From: JASJBU01 sp963797085
GTDB taxonomy: Bacteria > Pseudomonadota > Gammaproteobacteria > Chromatiales > Chromatiaceae
NCBI GenBank assembly: GCA_963797085.1
Contig: CAWCOA010000019.1
Span: 423,816 to 487,815 of the forward strand
Direction of reading: 5' to 3'
DNA length: 64,000 nucleotides
The translations under genes and the position numbers were made by a program. Below the pieces are notes generated by a model. That model had not been told where the DNA came from. It was given only the letters and a program-made list of their open reading frames with translations, and did no database searches. Positions within the stretch are counted from its first letter, which is position 1. Each line of letters begins with the position of its first letter. Of the stretch, positions 55,984 through 64,000 are shown piece after piece.

Positions 55984-56149
55984 ACTCCCGGCCCTACTGA
56001 AGCCGGTTAATTCCCAAAATCCCCCCTTTTGCACTGAATTCAGTTGACTCAAATCAATTGAATTACAACAATTATACAATATGTTGTGTTTTTTATTTTT
56101 TATTGATCTATATATTGTGTCTAAAAAGCTAGAAAGAGGTTTTAAAGAA

Positions 56150-58256
56150 ATGGCCGGCACCCCAAACACAGCTCCAATCTATCTCCCCGTCAAGGTACAG
56201 AAACGCGATGGCAGTGAAGCCGATTTCGATGCCGGCAAGATCAAGGCGGCGATTCTCAAGGCGGGTCAGGCGACGGGTGAATTCAATGAACCCGAGGCCC
56301 AGTTGCTCACCGCCCAGGTGGTCAAGGTGCTGGCGCATACCGGTTACCGGCAGAAGATCCCGGAGATCGAACGCATCCAGGATATCGTCGAGCAGGTACT
56401 GATCAGCGCCAACCACCAACAGACCGCCCGGGCCTACATCGTCTACCGGGAGCAACACAAAAAGCTGCGCGAAGACCGCAAAACCCTGGTCAACGTGGCC
56501 GCCTCGGTGAATGAATACCTGGAACAGGCCGACTGGCGGGTCAACGCCAACGCCAACCAGGGCTACTCCCTGGGCGGGCTGATCCTCAACACCTCCGGCA
56601 AGATGATCGCCAACTACTGGCTCAGCCATGTCTATCCGCCGGAGATCGGCCTGGCCCACCGGGAGGGGGACATCCACATCCACGACCTGGACATGCTGGC
56701 GGGTTACTGCGCCGGCTGGTCCCTGCGCACCCTGCTCAACGAGGGGCTCAACGGCGTACCCGGCAAGGTCGAGGCCGGACCGCCCAGGCACATGTCTTCC
56801 GCAGTAGGCCAGATCGTCAACTTCCTCGGCACCCTGCAGAACGAGTGGGCCGGGGCCCAGGCCTTCAGCTCCTTCGACACCTACATGGCGCCCTTCGTGC
56901 GCAAGGACGGACTGAGCTACCCGCAGGTCCGTCAGTACATCCAGGAGCTGATCTACAACCTCAACGTACCGTCCCGCTGGGGCACCCAGACCCCCTTTAC
57001 CAATCTGACCTTCGACTGGGTATGCCCTGAAGACCTGCGGGAACAGATTCCGCTGATCGGCGGCGAGGAGATGCCCTTCAGCTACGGCGAGCTGCAGGCC
57101 GAGATGGACCTGATCAACCGGGCCTATATCGAGGTGATGACCGAGGGGGACGCCAAGGGCCGGGTCTTCACCTTCCCCATTCCCACCTACAACATCACCC
57201 CGGACTTCCCCTGGGAGAGCGAAAACGCGGAGCGGCTGTTCGCCATGACCGCCAAGTACGGCCTGCCCTACTTCCAGAACTTCCTCAACTCGGAGCTCAG
57301 CCCGAACATGGTGCGTTCCATGTGCTGCCGCCTGCAGCTCGATCTGCGGGAACTGCTGAAGCGCGGCAACGGCCTGTTCGGCTCGGCGGAGCAGACCGGC
57401 TCCCTCGGCGTGGTCACCATCAGCTGCGCCCGCCTGGGCTACCTGTACAAAGGTGACGAGGCAGGACTGATGCAGCGCCTGGATCAGCTGCTGCAGCTCG
57501 CCCGCAACAGCCTGGAGATCAAGCGCAAGGTGATCCAGCGCCACATGGACGCCGGGCTCTTCCCCTACACCAAGCGCTATCTCGGCACCCTGCGCAACCA
57601 CTTCTCCACCATCGGCGTGAACGGCATCAACGAGATGATCCGCAACTTCACCGACGACCGGGACGATATCACCAGCGAGTTCGGCGCGGAATTCGCCAGC
57701 CGCTTCCTCGACCACATCCGTGAGCGGATGCTGGAGTTCCAGGAGCAGACCGGCAACATGTACAACCTGGAGGCCACACCGGCGGAGGGCACCACCTACC
57801 GCTTCGCCAAGGAGGACCGCAAACGCTTCCCCGACATCCTGCAGGCCGGCACCGATGAGCAGCCCTACTACACCAACTCATCCCAGTTGCCGGTAGGCTT
57901 CACCGACGACCCCTTCGAGGCCCTGCAGACGCCAGGAGCCACTACAGCGGAAATATACCGGCGGCACCGTGCTGCACCTCTACATGAACGAACGCATCAG
58001 CAGCACCGAAGCCTGCAAGCGGCTGGTGAAACGATCACTGGAGAACTTCCGTCTGCCCTACATCACCATCACCCCGACGTTCTCCATCTGCCCGGTGCAT
58101 GGGTATTTGAGCGGAGAGCAAAAGCAGTGCCCGGAGTGTGGAGAGGTCACCGAGGTCTGGACACGGGTGATGGGTTATCACCGGCCGGTTTCAGCCTTTA
58201 ATCATGGGAAGAAGGCGGAGCATGCGGAGAGGGTTTGTTTTACTGAGGCATGTTGA
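56150..58256 (+). pseudogene. nrdD: anaerobic ribonucleoside-triphosphate reductase, one frameshift near the C-terminus
   Basis: From ATG 56150 (AGAGG upstream) the protein has an ATP-cone opening (LPVKVQKRDGSEADFDAGKI), then the class III reductase core (REGDIHIHDLDMLAGYCAGW, SAVGQIVNFLGTLQNEWAGA, PYFQNFLNSELSPNMVRSMC). At about 57931 one extra C shifts the frame. The correct frame then gives LQRKYTGGTVLHLYMNERIS, the zinc site CPVHGYL..CPECGE, and WTRVMGYHRPVSAFNHGKK with the glycyl-radical Gly, ending 58256. The repaired length is about 702. NrdD makes dNTPs without oxygen; its activase nrdG is not in the window. Confidence 0.92.
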
Positions 58257-58368
58257 ACTGAAACCTCATTCTTAATCAACATGTTAAAATGCGTATTCCA
58301 GCACCATAATCCGATAATCGATGTCGATATTGATTGATAAATGTTCGGCTGCCTTTGAAATCTGACAA

Positions 58369-58692
58369 ATGGACAGAGATTTAATAAAACTGGTGAGAGA
58401 AAAAGCGGTTGAAAAACTGCTTTTTCTACCTCATGCCACCCGGCAAATGATGCGTCCCGAGCGTATGATAAGTACGTAAGATGTACGCAAGGTCCTCATG
58501 GAAGGAGAAATCATCGAGGACTATCCAGATGATGCGAGAGGGCATAGCTGCCTAATATTGGGGTTTGGTGAGGGCGAAAGGCCGCTGCACCTTGTATGCT
58601 CACCTAAAGACGATTATCTGGTCATTATCACCGCATATGTTCCCTATCCGGATCAATGGGATGATGAATTCAGGTCCAGGAGAGAAAAATGA
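58369..58692 (+). pseudogene. DUF4258-family toxin-like protein interrupted by a TAA stop
   Basis: ATG 58369 begins MDRDLIKLVREKAVEKLLFL with LPHATRQMMRPERMIST, then TAA at 58477-58479. The same frame continues at once DVRKVLMEGEIIEDYPDDAR and GHSCLILGFGEGERPLHLVC to 58692. Joined, this is a typical DUF4258 protein of about 107 residues, a small fold of the RelE/BrnT type usually paired with a YgiT-type zinc-finger protein. Here the partner overlaps it by four bases. The stop is a single nonsense codon, not a frame change. Confidence 0.72.
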
Positions 58693-58901
58693 AATGTATG
58701 TACTGCCAAGCAGAAATGATTCAGAGTACGGTTCCATTCCATATCGACAGAAAGGGAGTTCATGTAAGCCTCGACGAAATCCCTGCCTGGGTGTGTCCAC
58801 AATGTGGCGAAGCTTACTTTGAAGAAAAGGAGGTTGATTCTATGCAAGCCCTTGTACGAGCGGTTGAGGAACAAAAACAAAGATTTGAACGAACAGCATA
58901 A
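58689..58901 (+). CDS. YgiT-type zinc-finger antitoxin
   Basis: A 70-residue protein from ATG 58689 with CMYCQAEMI and WVCPQCGEAYFEE, the two CxxC pairs of the YgiT/MqsA N-terminal zinc domain, and a helical tail EVDSMQALVRAVEEQ. It overlaps the DUF4258 gene by four bases (ATGA). It is the likely antitoxin or regulator of that pair. No Xre-type helix-turn-helix follows, so it is the short form. Confidence 0.82.
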   Translation: MKCMYCQAEMIQSTVPFHIDRKGVHVSLDEIPAWVCPQCGEAYFEEKEVDSMQALVRAVEEQKQRFERTA

Positions 58902-59366
58902 TCCAAATCATACTGAGTAATTGGCGAGATGATAATCATTCGAGACTGACCCCATAGTTCTCTAAAACAGATACTATCAAGCTAGACATGACCCCACGCC
59001 AACCTTTGGAGTACGGTGGGAAATCACACATACGGCGCAATGCCCTACGGTTATTGCGCCCTACGAAGGTTCAAGGGGTCAGACTCGTTGATATTAATAT
59101 CAAGCACGCTAGGGTAGGTTCAAGTGTAATCAAAGGGGCTAGGCTCGAATATTTCTACTACAGTTGAGTCATGCCTCGACGTCCCCGTATACATCAAATA
59201 TTGACTTATCAAAATTTTAGACAACAATACCGATTATCTTTTTCGGACCGTGAAATTTAGCAATTAACCGTTCAGATTAACTTTCCTGATATTAGCGAAG
59301 CTAAAAAATATATCGCGGCTTCATATCTTCGCCCAACAAAACAGCAACCAACTGGAAAAAAATTAA
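58902..59366. repeat. intergenic stretch with a GGCGCAAT palindrome
   Basis: No gene is supported. GGCGCAAT (59034-59041) and ATTGCGCC (59053-59060) flank GCCCTACGGTT and are followed by CTACG; the words GCCCTACG/GCGCCCTACG recall the other palindromic family. A 29-codon frame at 59171 opening MPRRPRIH is discussed under rejected items. Confidence 0.4.
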
Positions 59367-59696
59367 ATGTCAGCCACACGTGCGCATTTCATTATTCTGC
59401 TGGCCCTGTGCCTGCTCGGGATTGCCGAGTGGATGATGGAGGCCCAGATGGCATTCAGTGGCGGTTTGTTTCCTCGTTATGGCATCACAAAGTTGATTTG
59501 GCTGGGAATCGGAATATATGCTCTGGTGAGTAGTGTGCTGGTGTTTCTGGTTGGTGCTATTTGCCGATTTCGGACCTTGCCATACACCGCACTGGGTGTG
59601 CTGCTTACCCATGGCATACCGGTGATTTTGATTGTAACAAGCCTCTACCTGGGAATACATGATCGTATTGATGATGCCTTGCGAAAAAAGATATAG
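59367..59696 (+). CDS. three-helix membrane protein of unknown function
   Basis: A 109-residue protein from ATG 59367. Hydrophobic segments occur at about 7-24 (HFIILLALCLLGIAEWMM), 43-66 (LIWLGIGIYALVSSVLVFLV) and 75-97 (TALGVLLTHGIPVILIVTSL). There are no conserved polar motifs I can name and no adjacent partner gene. The coherent membrane pattern supports coding; the ribosome site is weak. Confidence 0.55.
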   Translation: MSATRAHFIILLALCLLGIAEWMMEAQMAFSGGLFPRYGITKLIWLGIGIYALVSSVLVFLVGAICRFRTLPYTALGVLLTHGIPVILIVTSLYLGIHDRIDDALRKKI

Positions 59697-60399
59697 CGAG
59701 TAGTAGTGAACCCATTTCGGCACAACCACCCAAAGCAACGATTCGAGAGCCAAGGCCCCCGCTTTCCGCGCCTTTGTCAATTCAACTACCGCAAGCGGCT
59801 AGTGATAGAGTGCCACTTATCAGTGAGCCTGTGAATGTCAAGAAAAAGACCCCATGATTCAAGAATCCTCAGTTGATCGCCATTGATCAAAGGTATTGGA
59901 ATATTACAGTAATTAAGGGGACACACTTACGCACACGCATGGGGTCACCATTTAGCTGATCCCGATCAATAAAAACACTCTTTCCTCTGCGTGGCAAAGC
60001 CACGCTCTTTGTCTTTGCCGCAAAGCGTGGTGTTCAGACCGAATACGCACCTTCGGTTTTCTTTCCAACGGTGACGGAATCGTTGCCGATCCGCACCAGT
60101 CACCCTTCTGGATCAAGGCACTGGGGCTTCCCCGTGCGGGGAAGACACCCGGCCCCTGGCTGCTTGGGAGCCCCAGAAAAACCTCGGTTCCCTGCCATGG
60201 CCAAGTGCTGCGGATCGTCTTCAGTGAAGCCGCCCGGGAGCGATGGACGGTGTTTGTCCATCGCGAGCGGGTGGCGACCTGTGCGATCCGTGTTCACAGA
60301 TCTGTTGGCTCCTCCCCGTGGGAAGGTCCAACCCCTTGCTGGTTTCATGACAGAGGCGCATCAGTACAAACCTTCGCTCTACGACAAGTTGTAGTGGGA
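59697..60399. other. 703-base non-coding or decayed stretch
   Basis: No supported gene. Several hairpins are visible, for example GATGGACG-GTGTTT-GTCCATC (about 60243-60262) and CTTCCCCGTGCGGGGAAG (60127-60144). Open frames of 80-130 codons cross the region on both strands without recognisable domains. It may be the flank of the transposase-like gene that follows. Confidence 0.35.
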
Positions 60400-60462
60400 T
60401 GCGGCGGCGGCCAATCAGGTCTGATGGTTGTTGGCCAACCCCATGGCGAGCTCGCCGCCGCA
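60400..60462 (-). ncRNA. structured flank after the transposase stop (candidate element RNA)
   Basis: TGCGGCGGCGG at 60400-60410 can pair with CTCGCCGCCGCA ending at 60462, with TTGGCCAA in the interior, forming a long GC-rich hairpin just past the 3' end of the IS110-type gene. IS110-family elements encode a guide (bridge) RNA in a flank; in the IS1111 branch it lies downstream of the recombinase. Only position and structure support this. Confidence 0.25.
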
Positions 60463-60480
60463 GCCCAAGATCTTATCCGT

Positions 60481-61505
60481 TCATGCAAATGCCCTGTTCA
60501 CGTCAAAGGGCACCTGATCGCGCAGGATGTAGTAGCAGGCCCGTGCCAGCTTGTGGGCCACGGTCTTGATGGCCACGATCCGTTGGTGCGGGCACACTTG
60601 CGCTGGTAGTAGCGCTTGATCTTGCGGGTTGTAGCGCACCGCAAAGTTGGCCGCCTCGATGTAGGCCCAGGCCAGATACTTGTTGCCGTTCTTGGTGTTG
60701 CCACGGCCCTTGCGCTTGCCGTTGCTGATGTGCTCGCTGCCCACGCAGCGGCAGTACGAGGCGTAGTTGCCCACCTTGGCAAAGCGCCCGATCTCGCCGG
60801 TCTCGAGCATGATGGTCAGCCCGAGGATCTCGCCGATGCCGCTGACCGTCAGCAAGGGCTTGAACGCCGGACGCAGCTTGATCCGTCGCCTTGACCGTCT
60901 TCTCCAACTGGCGATCATGGCCTCGTCCAAGCGTGCGCATCACCGCCAGGTTGCTCTTCACCGCCAGCGCCAGATCGGCATCGGGCAACAGCCGGTCGAC
61001 CTCCTCGTAGGTCAAGCGCTTGATCCGGTTGGCGCTGAGCGAGCGCCCGCGGTTGCGCGCCAGGAGGTTCTGGACCGAGTGCAGGTTGCCGGTGTGCTGG
61101 TGCACCAGCTGGCTGCGCTTGCGCAGCAGATCCCGCACCGGGCGCTCCTGCCTGGGGTAGATATAGCCCTCCGGCAGCAGCCCCAGACGCAGCAGCTTCG
61201 CCAGCCACCGGGCATCGGTGTCGTCATCGGCGTACTTGAGTCCTGCGTACTGGACGATCGCCGCCGTGTTGGCCAAGTGCACTCGGTAGCCGGCATCCAT
61301 CAGCCCATCGACCAGCCAGTACCAGTTGTAGGTCGACTCCACCACCAGGCCCTTCGATGGCCTCGCGATACGGCTCCAAGCTCCAGTGAGCACCAATCGC
61401 AAGTCATTCGGCTAGCCGCCGTCGGTATACGACCTTGTCTTCTTCGTCTAACAGCACGATCACGCTGTTGTTGGAATGCAGGTCAATTCCGCCGTATAGT
61501 TTCAT
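60481..61505 (-). pseudogene. IS110/IS1111-type transposase with several frameshifts
   Basis: The minus strand starts at ATG 61505 with MKLYGGIDLHSNNSVIVLLD, the DEDD recombinase opening, and stops in frame after RRRLAE. Other frames continue VVESTYNWYWLVDGLMDAGY, LKYADDDTDARWLAKLLRLG and, towards the end, LLTVSGIGEILGLTIMLETG and YCRCVGSEHISNGKRKG (the transposase IS116/IS110/IS902 C-terminal domain with its Ser). At least three single-base changes break the frame. About 341 residues when repaired. Ends of the element were not identified. Confidence 0.85.
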
Positions 61506-61513
61506 TGCAGGCT

Positions 61514-61571
61514 CCTCCGTTCAGGTCGCCGTTCTTCGGCCTCTCACTTAGAGCGTACGACCTGGCGGAGG
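61514..61571 (-). other. branched hairpin directly upstream of the transposase start
   Basis: On the minus strand CCTCCG..CGGAGG closes an outer stem, CAGGTCG..CGACCTG an inner one and GCCG-AAGAA-CGGC a loop-proximal one, ending 9 bases before the ATG. This may regulate transposase translation or be part of the element's end. Confidence 0.4.
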
Positions 61572-61933
61572 GGTCAGCTAGATGCTTATCAGGTCTTGCA
61601 AAAGGGCATAGAAAACAATAATGAACAGATTCATATTTTGAAGAAAGGTAGGAAAGGGATCAGGTCTTGCAATGGCACATAATATCAAAGAGTCATGACC
61701 CCATGAGCTCAAAAATTGAAGCCTGGGATACATTAATGCAAGACCTGACCCCTTGCTTCCTCTTGCTTCCTCTGACCCCTTGCTTCCTCTCTTTTCTTCT
61801 TGCTTTTCTCTTGTAATCATTCTAATCAGGAGCTGGGATAGATCAGGCACTGCGTTAGTTTTGAGAATGATCTGTGTATGACTGCTTGGCCCCCAGCCTA
61901 TGAGGGTTTAGCTGCAACCGAGGGTCTGAATCA
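61572..61933. repeat. gene-free stretch with short direct repeats
   Basis: ATCAGGTCTTGCAA occurs at about 61589 and 61660, and its inverse TTGCAAGACCTGA-like form at about 61737. TGACCCCTTGCTTCCTCT is repeated around 61747-61796 within a long C/T-rich run. No coding sequence is supported. Confidence 0.6.
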
Positions 61934-63114
61934 TCAGAGAAAGTTGGTCAGGTCGATGCCCAACTCGACGGGTGAGTGGACAGCATTGATTTTGTCACTC
62001 CTTTCCTTGGCAAGATCCAGTTCGCTGACATTAACATAGCCGTTCAGGCGGGTATTGTAGATCACACGCAACAGCGGTCGTAGAAGTCTCCTCGCCTTGT
62101 TCCATGACAATGCCGACGCGCCCTGAGTTGAGCTCAACCAGTGAGCCGACCGGTTAGATACCCAGGCACTTGATGAAGCTCTGAACCAGTTTGGGGTTGA
62201 AATGAGCAGGACTCCACTCCATGAGTTTTTTCAGGGTGACCGAGGGTTCCCATGCATCCTTGTATACCCTCACTGAGGTCAAGGCGTCATAGACATCGAC
62301 GATTGCCGACATCTGACCAATCGGGCTGATCTGTCGCCCTTCAGGCCGAGTGGATAACCCGTACCGTCCATTCTTTCATGATGCTACAGAGTGACATCCC
62401 TGGGCGACCTGGCTCAGGGGTATGCTCCTTCAATAGCTGGTCGCTGAAATTAACATGGTGTTTCATCACCACGAATTCGTCGTTATCCAGTTTTCCTGGT
62501 TTGTTGAGGATATTGTCAGGCACCAGGGTTTTGCCAATGTCATGTACCATGCCACCGATCGCCACCTGCTGGATGGTTTCTGCATCCAGGCCCATCTCCA
62601 CGGCAAAGGCTGTCATCAGCCCGGCCACGCTGACGCAGTGCATGAAGGTGTATTCGTCCTTGGTCTTGATCCGGCTGATACCGGAAAAGGCATGCGAGCT
62701 GCGAATAGTGGACTGCACCATACGTTCTGCCAACGGGTCGAGAGATTGGATCTCGACCTGTTTGCCGAGGCGGGCGTCCCGCATCATATTGTTGATCACG
62801 CTGGTGGCCTCCCGATACAGGGCCTTGGCGCGAATGCTCTCTTCCGCCACAGAGACTTTAGCAGGATTTGATTGCTCAGAGGGCGCTGACTCGGCGAAGG
62901 CTTCGGTTGCTGAAGTTAAATCCTCAATGTCCAGGCCCTTCGAGGTGTCGATAAGTACCTCGCGGATACCGGAAGTGGCGATTTTTTGAATGATGTGCGA
63001 GTCCTTGACCTGGAACTGGCTTTTAACAAAGGGGTGATCCATCCAACTGTGCCCCAGTTTGTGCACATACATGCCTACACGTATCTCACTGGTACTGATT
63101 TTCTTCACCGTCAT
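61934..63114 (-). pseudogene. HD-GYP c-di-GMP phosphodiesterase, decayed
   Basis: The N-terminal part (63114 down to about 62390) is open: MTVKKISTSEIRVGMYVHKL is a DUF3391 domain, then the HD-GYP core with SVAGLMTAFAVEMG, MVHDIGKTLVPDNILNKPG and MKHHVNFSDQLL. The rest needs frame changes near 62385 (HHERMDGTGYPLGLKG), 62330 (ISPIGQMSAIVDVYDALTSV) and 62090 (LLRPLLRVIYNTRLNGYVNV), and has a TAA at 62156-62154 in GI*PVGSLVELNSG. The repaired length is about 390. HD-GYP enzymes hydrolyse c-di-GMP; this copy looks inactive. Confidence 0.82.
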
Positions 63115-63735
63115 TTAACAGATCATTCGTCACTAGAAGTATTTGTCTCTATGGCATCCCGTAAGCTGGCTCAGTCAGGACACGCATTACATATCAACAG
63201 ATTTCATTTGGATCTTGGTGGTATACCCTTCATCATTGATAGGCAGCCAATCGCTCCTTCAATATCAGTGAAGTGCCGGCCATGGCTATCTCGATAGCAA
63301 TTCGTGACGGAACATCTGCCAACTTGGCATCAAGCCCCTCTTCATGATCGCCAATATTGATTGTTCCGACAGGCGACCATTCTGGCTGAGCCATACAACA
63401 TCTATCAGAGTGCTGCCAGTAATATTCACTCGGCCGCTTTGGTGGAATCTTTACCTGGAGCAGGCCAGTGAAAAAAGAAGTGGCCCCAGTTGATCAAACA
63501 GTGAAAATACCTAAGGTAGGTTTGATTAATTCAGATATTACAGTGACAGGGGTGGATTTAATCAGTGCCATCCCCAAGCTAAGTCGATTCAGTGCGATGG
63601 GTTGTACTGCCTGCGGTATGGCATACTGGGTTGAATGAAAAAAATCATCAGTGTCAGTTTGTCTGGATTCGAGCGGAGATGGCGAGTCTTGTAAAAAATG
63701 TTTGTGGCTCAATTTACGGTCGCAGAATGATCTTG
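63115..63735. other. 620-base stretch without a supported gene
   Basis: Frames of 60-100 codons exist on both strands but show no recognisable domain, ribosome site or codon pattern. Given the decayed genes on both sides, this may hold further worn remnants. Confidence 0.4.
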
Positions 63736-64000
63736 TCAGGCGGAACATGGAATGCCAAAACACTTATAGGGCAATGGCGGTTTGAAAATGAGTGAAAGTG
63801 TTTGCGGGCGTTCCACTGCCCAACCCTGGGCAAAATCTACCTCCAGCGCTGCGAGGCGTTCCAGGATGGCTTGGTTCTCGACAAACTCGGCAATAGTCTG
63901 GATGCCCGCAACATGGCCGATTCTGTTGATCGATTCGACGATGGCGCTGTCCATCCGGTCATCCAGCATGCTGCGGACAAAACCTCCGTCTATCTTGACG
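63736..64000 (-). CDS. EAL-domain protein, C-terminal end (runs off the right edge)
   Basis: The minus strand from the window edge reads VKIDGGFVRSMLDDRMDSAI and INRIGHVAGIQTIAEFVEN, then VDFAQGWAVERPQ, the last blocks of an EAL c-di-GMP phosphodiesterase: KIDGGFV, the IAEFVE segment and the DFAQGWAVERP end. The catalytic EAL motif itself lies outside the window. The stop is at 63736. It is adjacent to a decayed HD-GYP gene, so this is a c-di-GMP-related neighbourhood. Confidence 0.85.
   Translation of the reverse strand, partial: VKIDGGFVRSMLDDRMDSAIVESINRIGHVAGIQTIAEFVENQAILERLAALEVDFAQGWAVERPQTLSLIFKPPLPYKCFGIPCSA

Noticed and set aside
56129..57715. 528-codon open frame antisense to nrdD
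   Set aside because: Composition artefact opposite a GC-rich conserved gene; no recognisable protein features.
59171..59260. 29-codon frame opening MPRRPRIH, like the start of a REP-associated transposase
   Set aside because: Only the first seven residues fit; the rest does not match and the frame is short, so a remnant cannot be shown.
60100..60348. 82-codon minus-strand frame beside the transposase
   Set aside because: Overlaps strong hairpins and frames on the other strand; no domain.

Overview
The window looks like a chromosomal segment of a gammaproteobacterium, most plausibly a sulfur-oxidising, facultatively anaerobic Chromatiales-type lineage (Sedimenticola/Thiodiazotropha-like). 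This is an inference from gene content: argD-argF, rppH with ptsP, zapD-yacG, a four-subunit cytosolic group 3b-type [NiFe] hydrogenase, pyruvate:flavodoxin oxidoreductase (nifJ) followed by a dihydroorotate-dehydrogenase-like protein, class III ribonucleotide reductase, a nine-haem exported cytochrome and several c-di-GMP/HDOD signalling proteins. No rRNA or tRNA gene was seen.

Layout. 0-7 kb: sodB (cut by the window edge), a hydantoinase-B-type gene, a VOC protein, an EF-G paralogue and a frameshifted asparagine-synthase-family amidotransferase. 6.7-8.2 kb: a small secreted repeat protein behind a consensus promoter and very short ORFs with strong ribosome sites, then a CopD-like membrane protein. 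8.3-16 kb: argD-argF, an SH3b/coiled-coil protein, ptsP with a VOC gene between it and rppH, a HAD phosphatase and a 54-residue membrane protein. 16-20.5 kb: structured repeats, a nine-haem cytochrome and a tandem-repeat block. 20.5-23.5 kb: HIRAN protein, a YecA/SEC-C protein broken by a frameshift and a Phd/PIN toxin-antitoxin pair.

23.6-34.7 kb: a complete type I-E CRISPR-Cas locus in canonical order (cas3, cas8e, cse2, cas7e, cas5e, cas6e, cas1, cas2, leader, 28-repeat array) with a VapBC-type toxin-antitoxin pair between cas6e and cas1. cas3, cas8e and cas1 carry nine apparent indels in all, while cse2, cas7e, cas5e, cas6e and cas2 are open. A KfrA_N-PAS-GAF-PAS-PAS-GGDEF-EAL-CZB sensor follows the array.

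38.4-46.4 kb: a gene-poor stretch with a candidate GGA-rich small RNA, a Ser/Thr kinase-HDOD-GAF protein and the hydrogenase operon with its maturation protease, all on the minus strand. 46.5-56 kb: nifJ, the DHOD-like gene, zapD-yacG, a cold-shock protein, an RRM protein, a thioredoxin and an MBL hydrolase. 56-64 kb: frameshifted nrdD, a DUF4258/YgiT toxin-antitoxin pair with a stop in the toxin, a decayed IS110/IS1111-type transposase, a decayed HD-GYP gene and the end of an EAL gene cut by the window edge.

How the genes fit together: the hydrogenase (NAD(P)H/H2), nifJ (pyruvate/ferredoxin) and nrdD form an anaerobic redox set. The multihaem cytochrome suggests respiratory electron transfer outside the cytoplasm. 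Much of the rest is nucleotide-second-messenger signalling. A striking overall feature is single-base frameshifts, several next to homopolymers, concentrated in defence, toxin and mobile genes, while the longest metabolic genes are intact. Either this part of the sequence has residual indel errors or the accessory region is decaying. Three dispersed palindromic or structured intergenic repeat families also run through the window.
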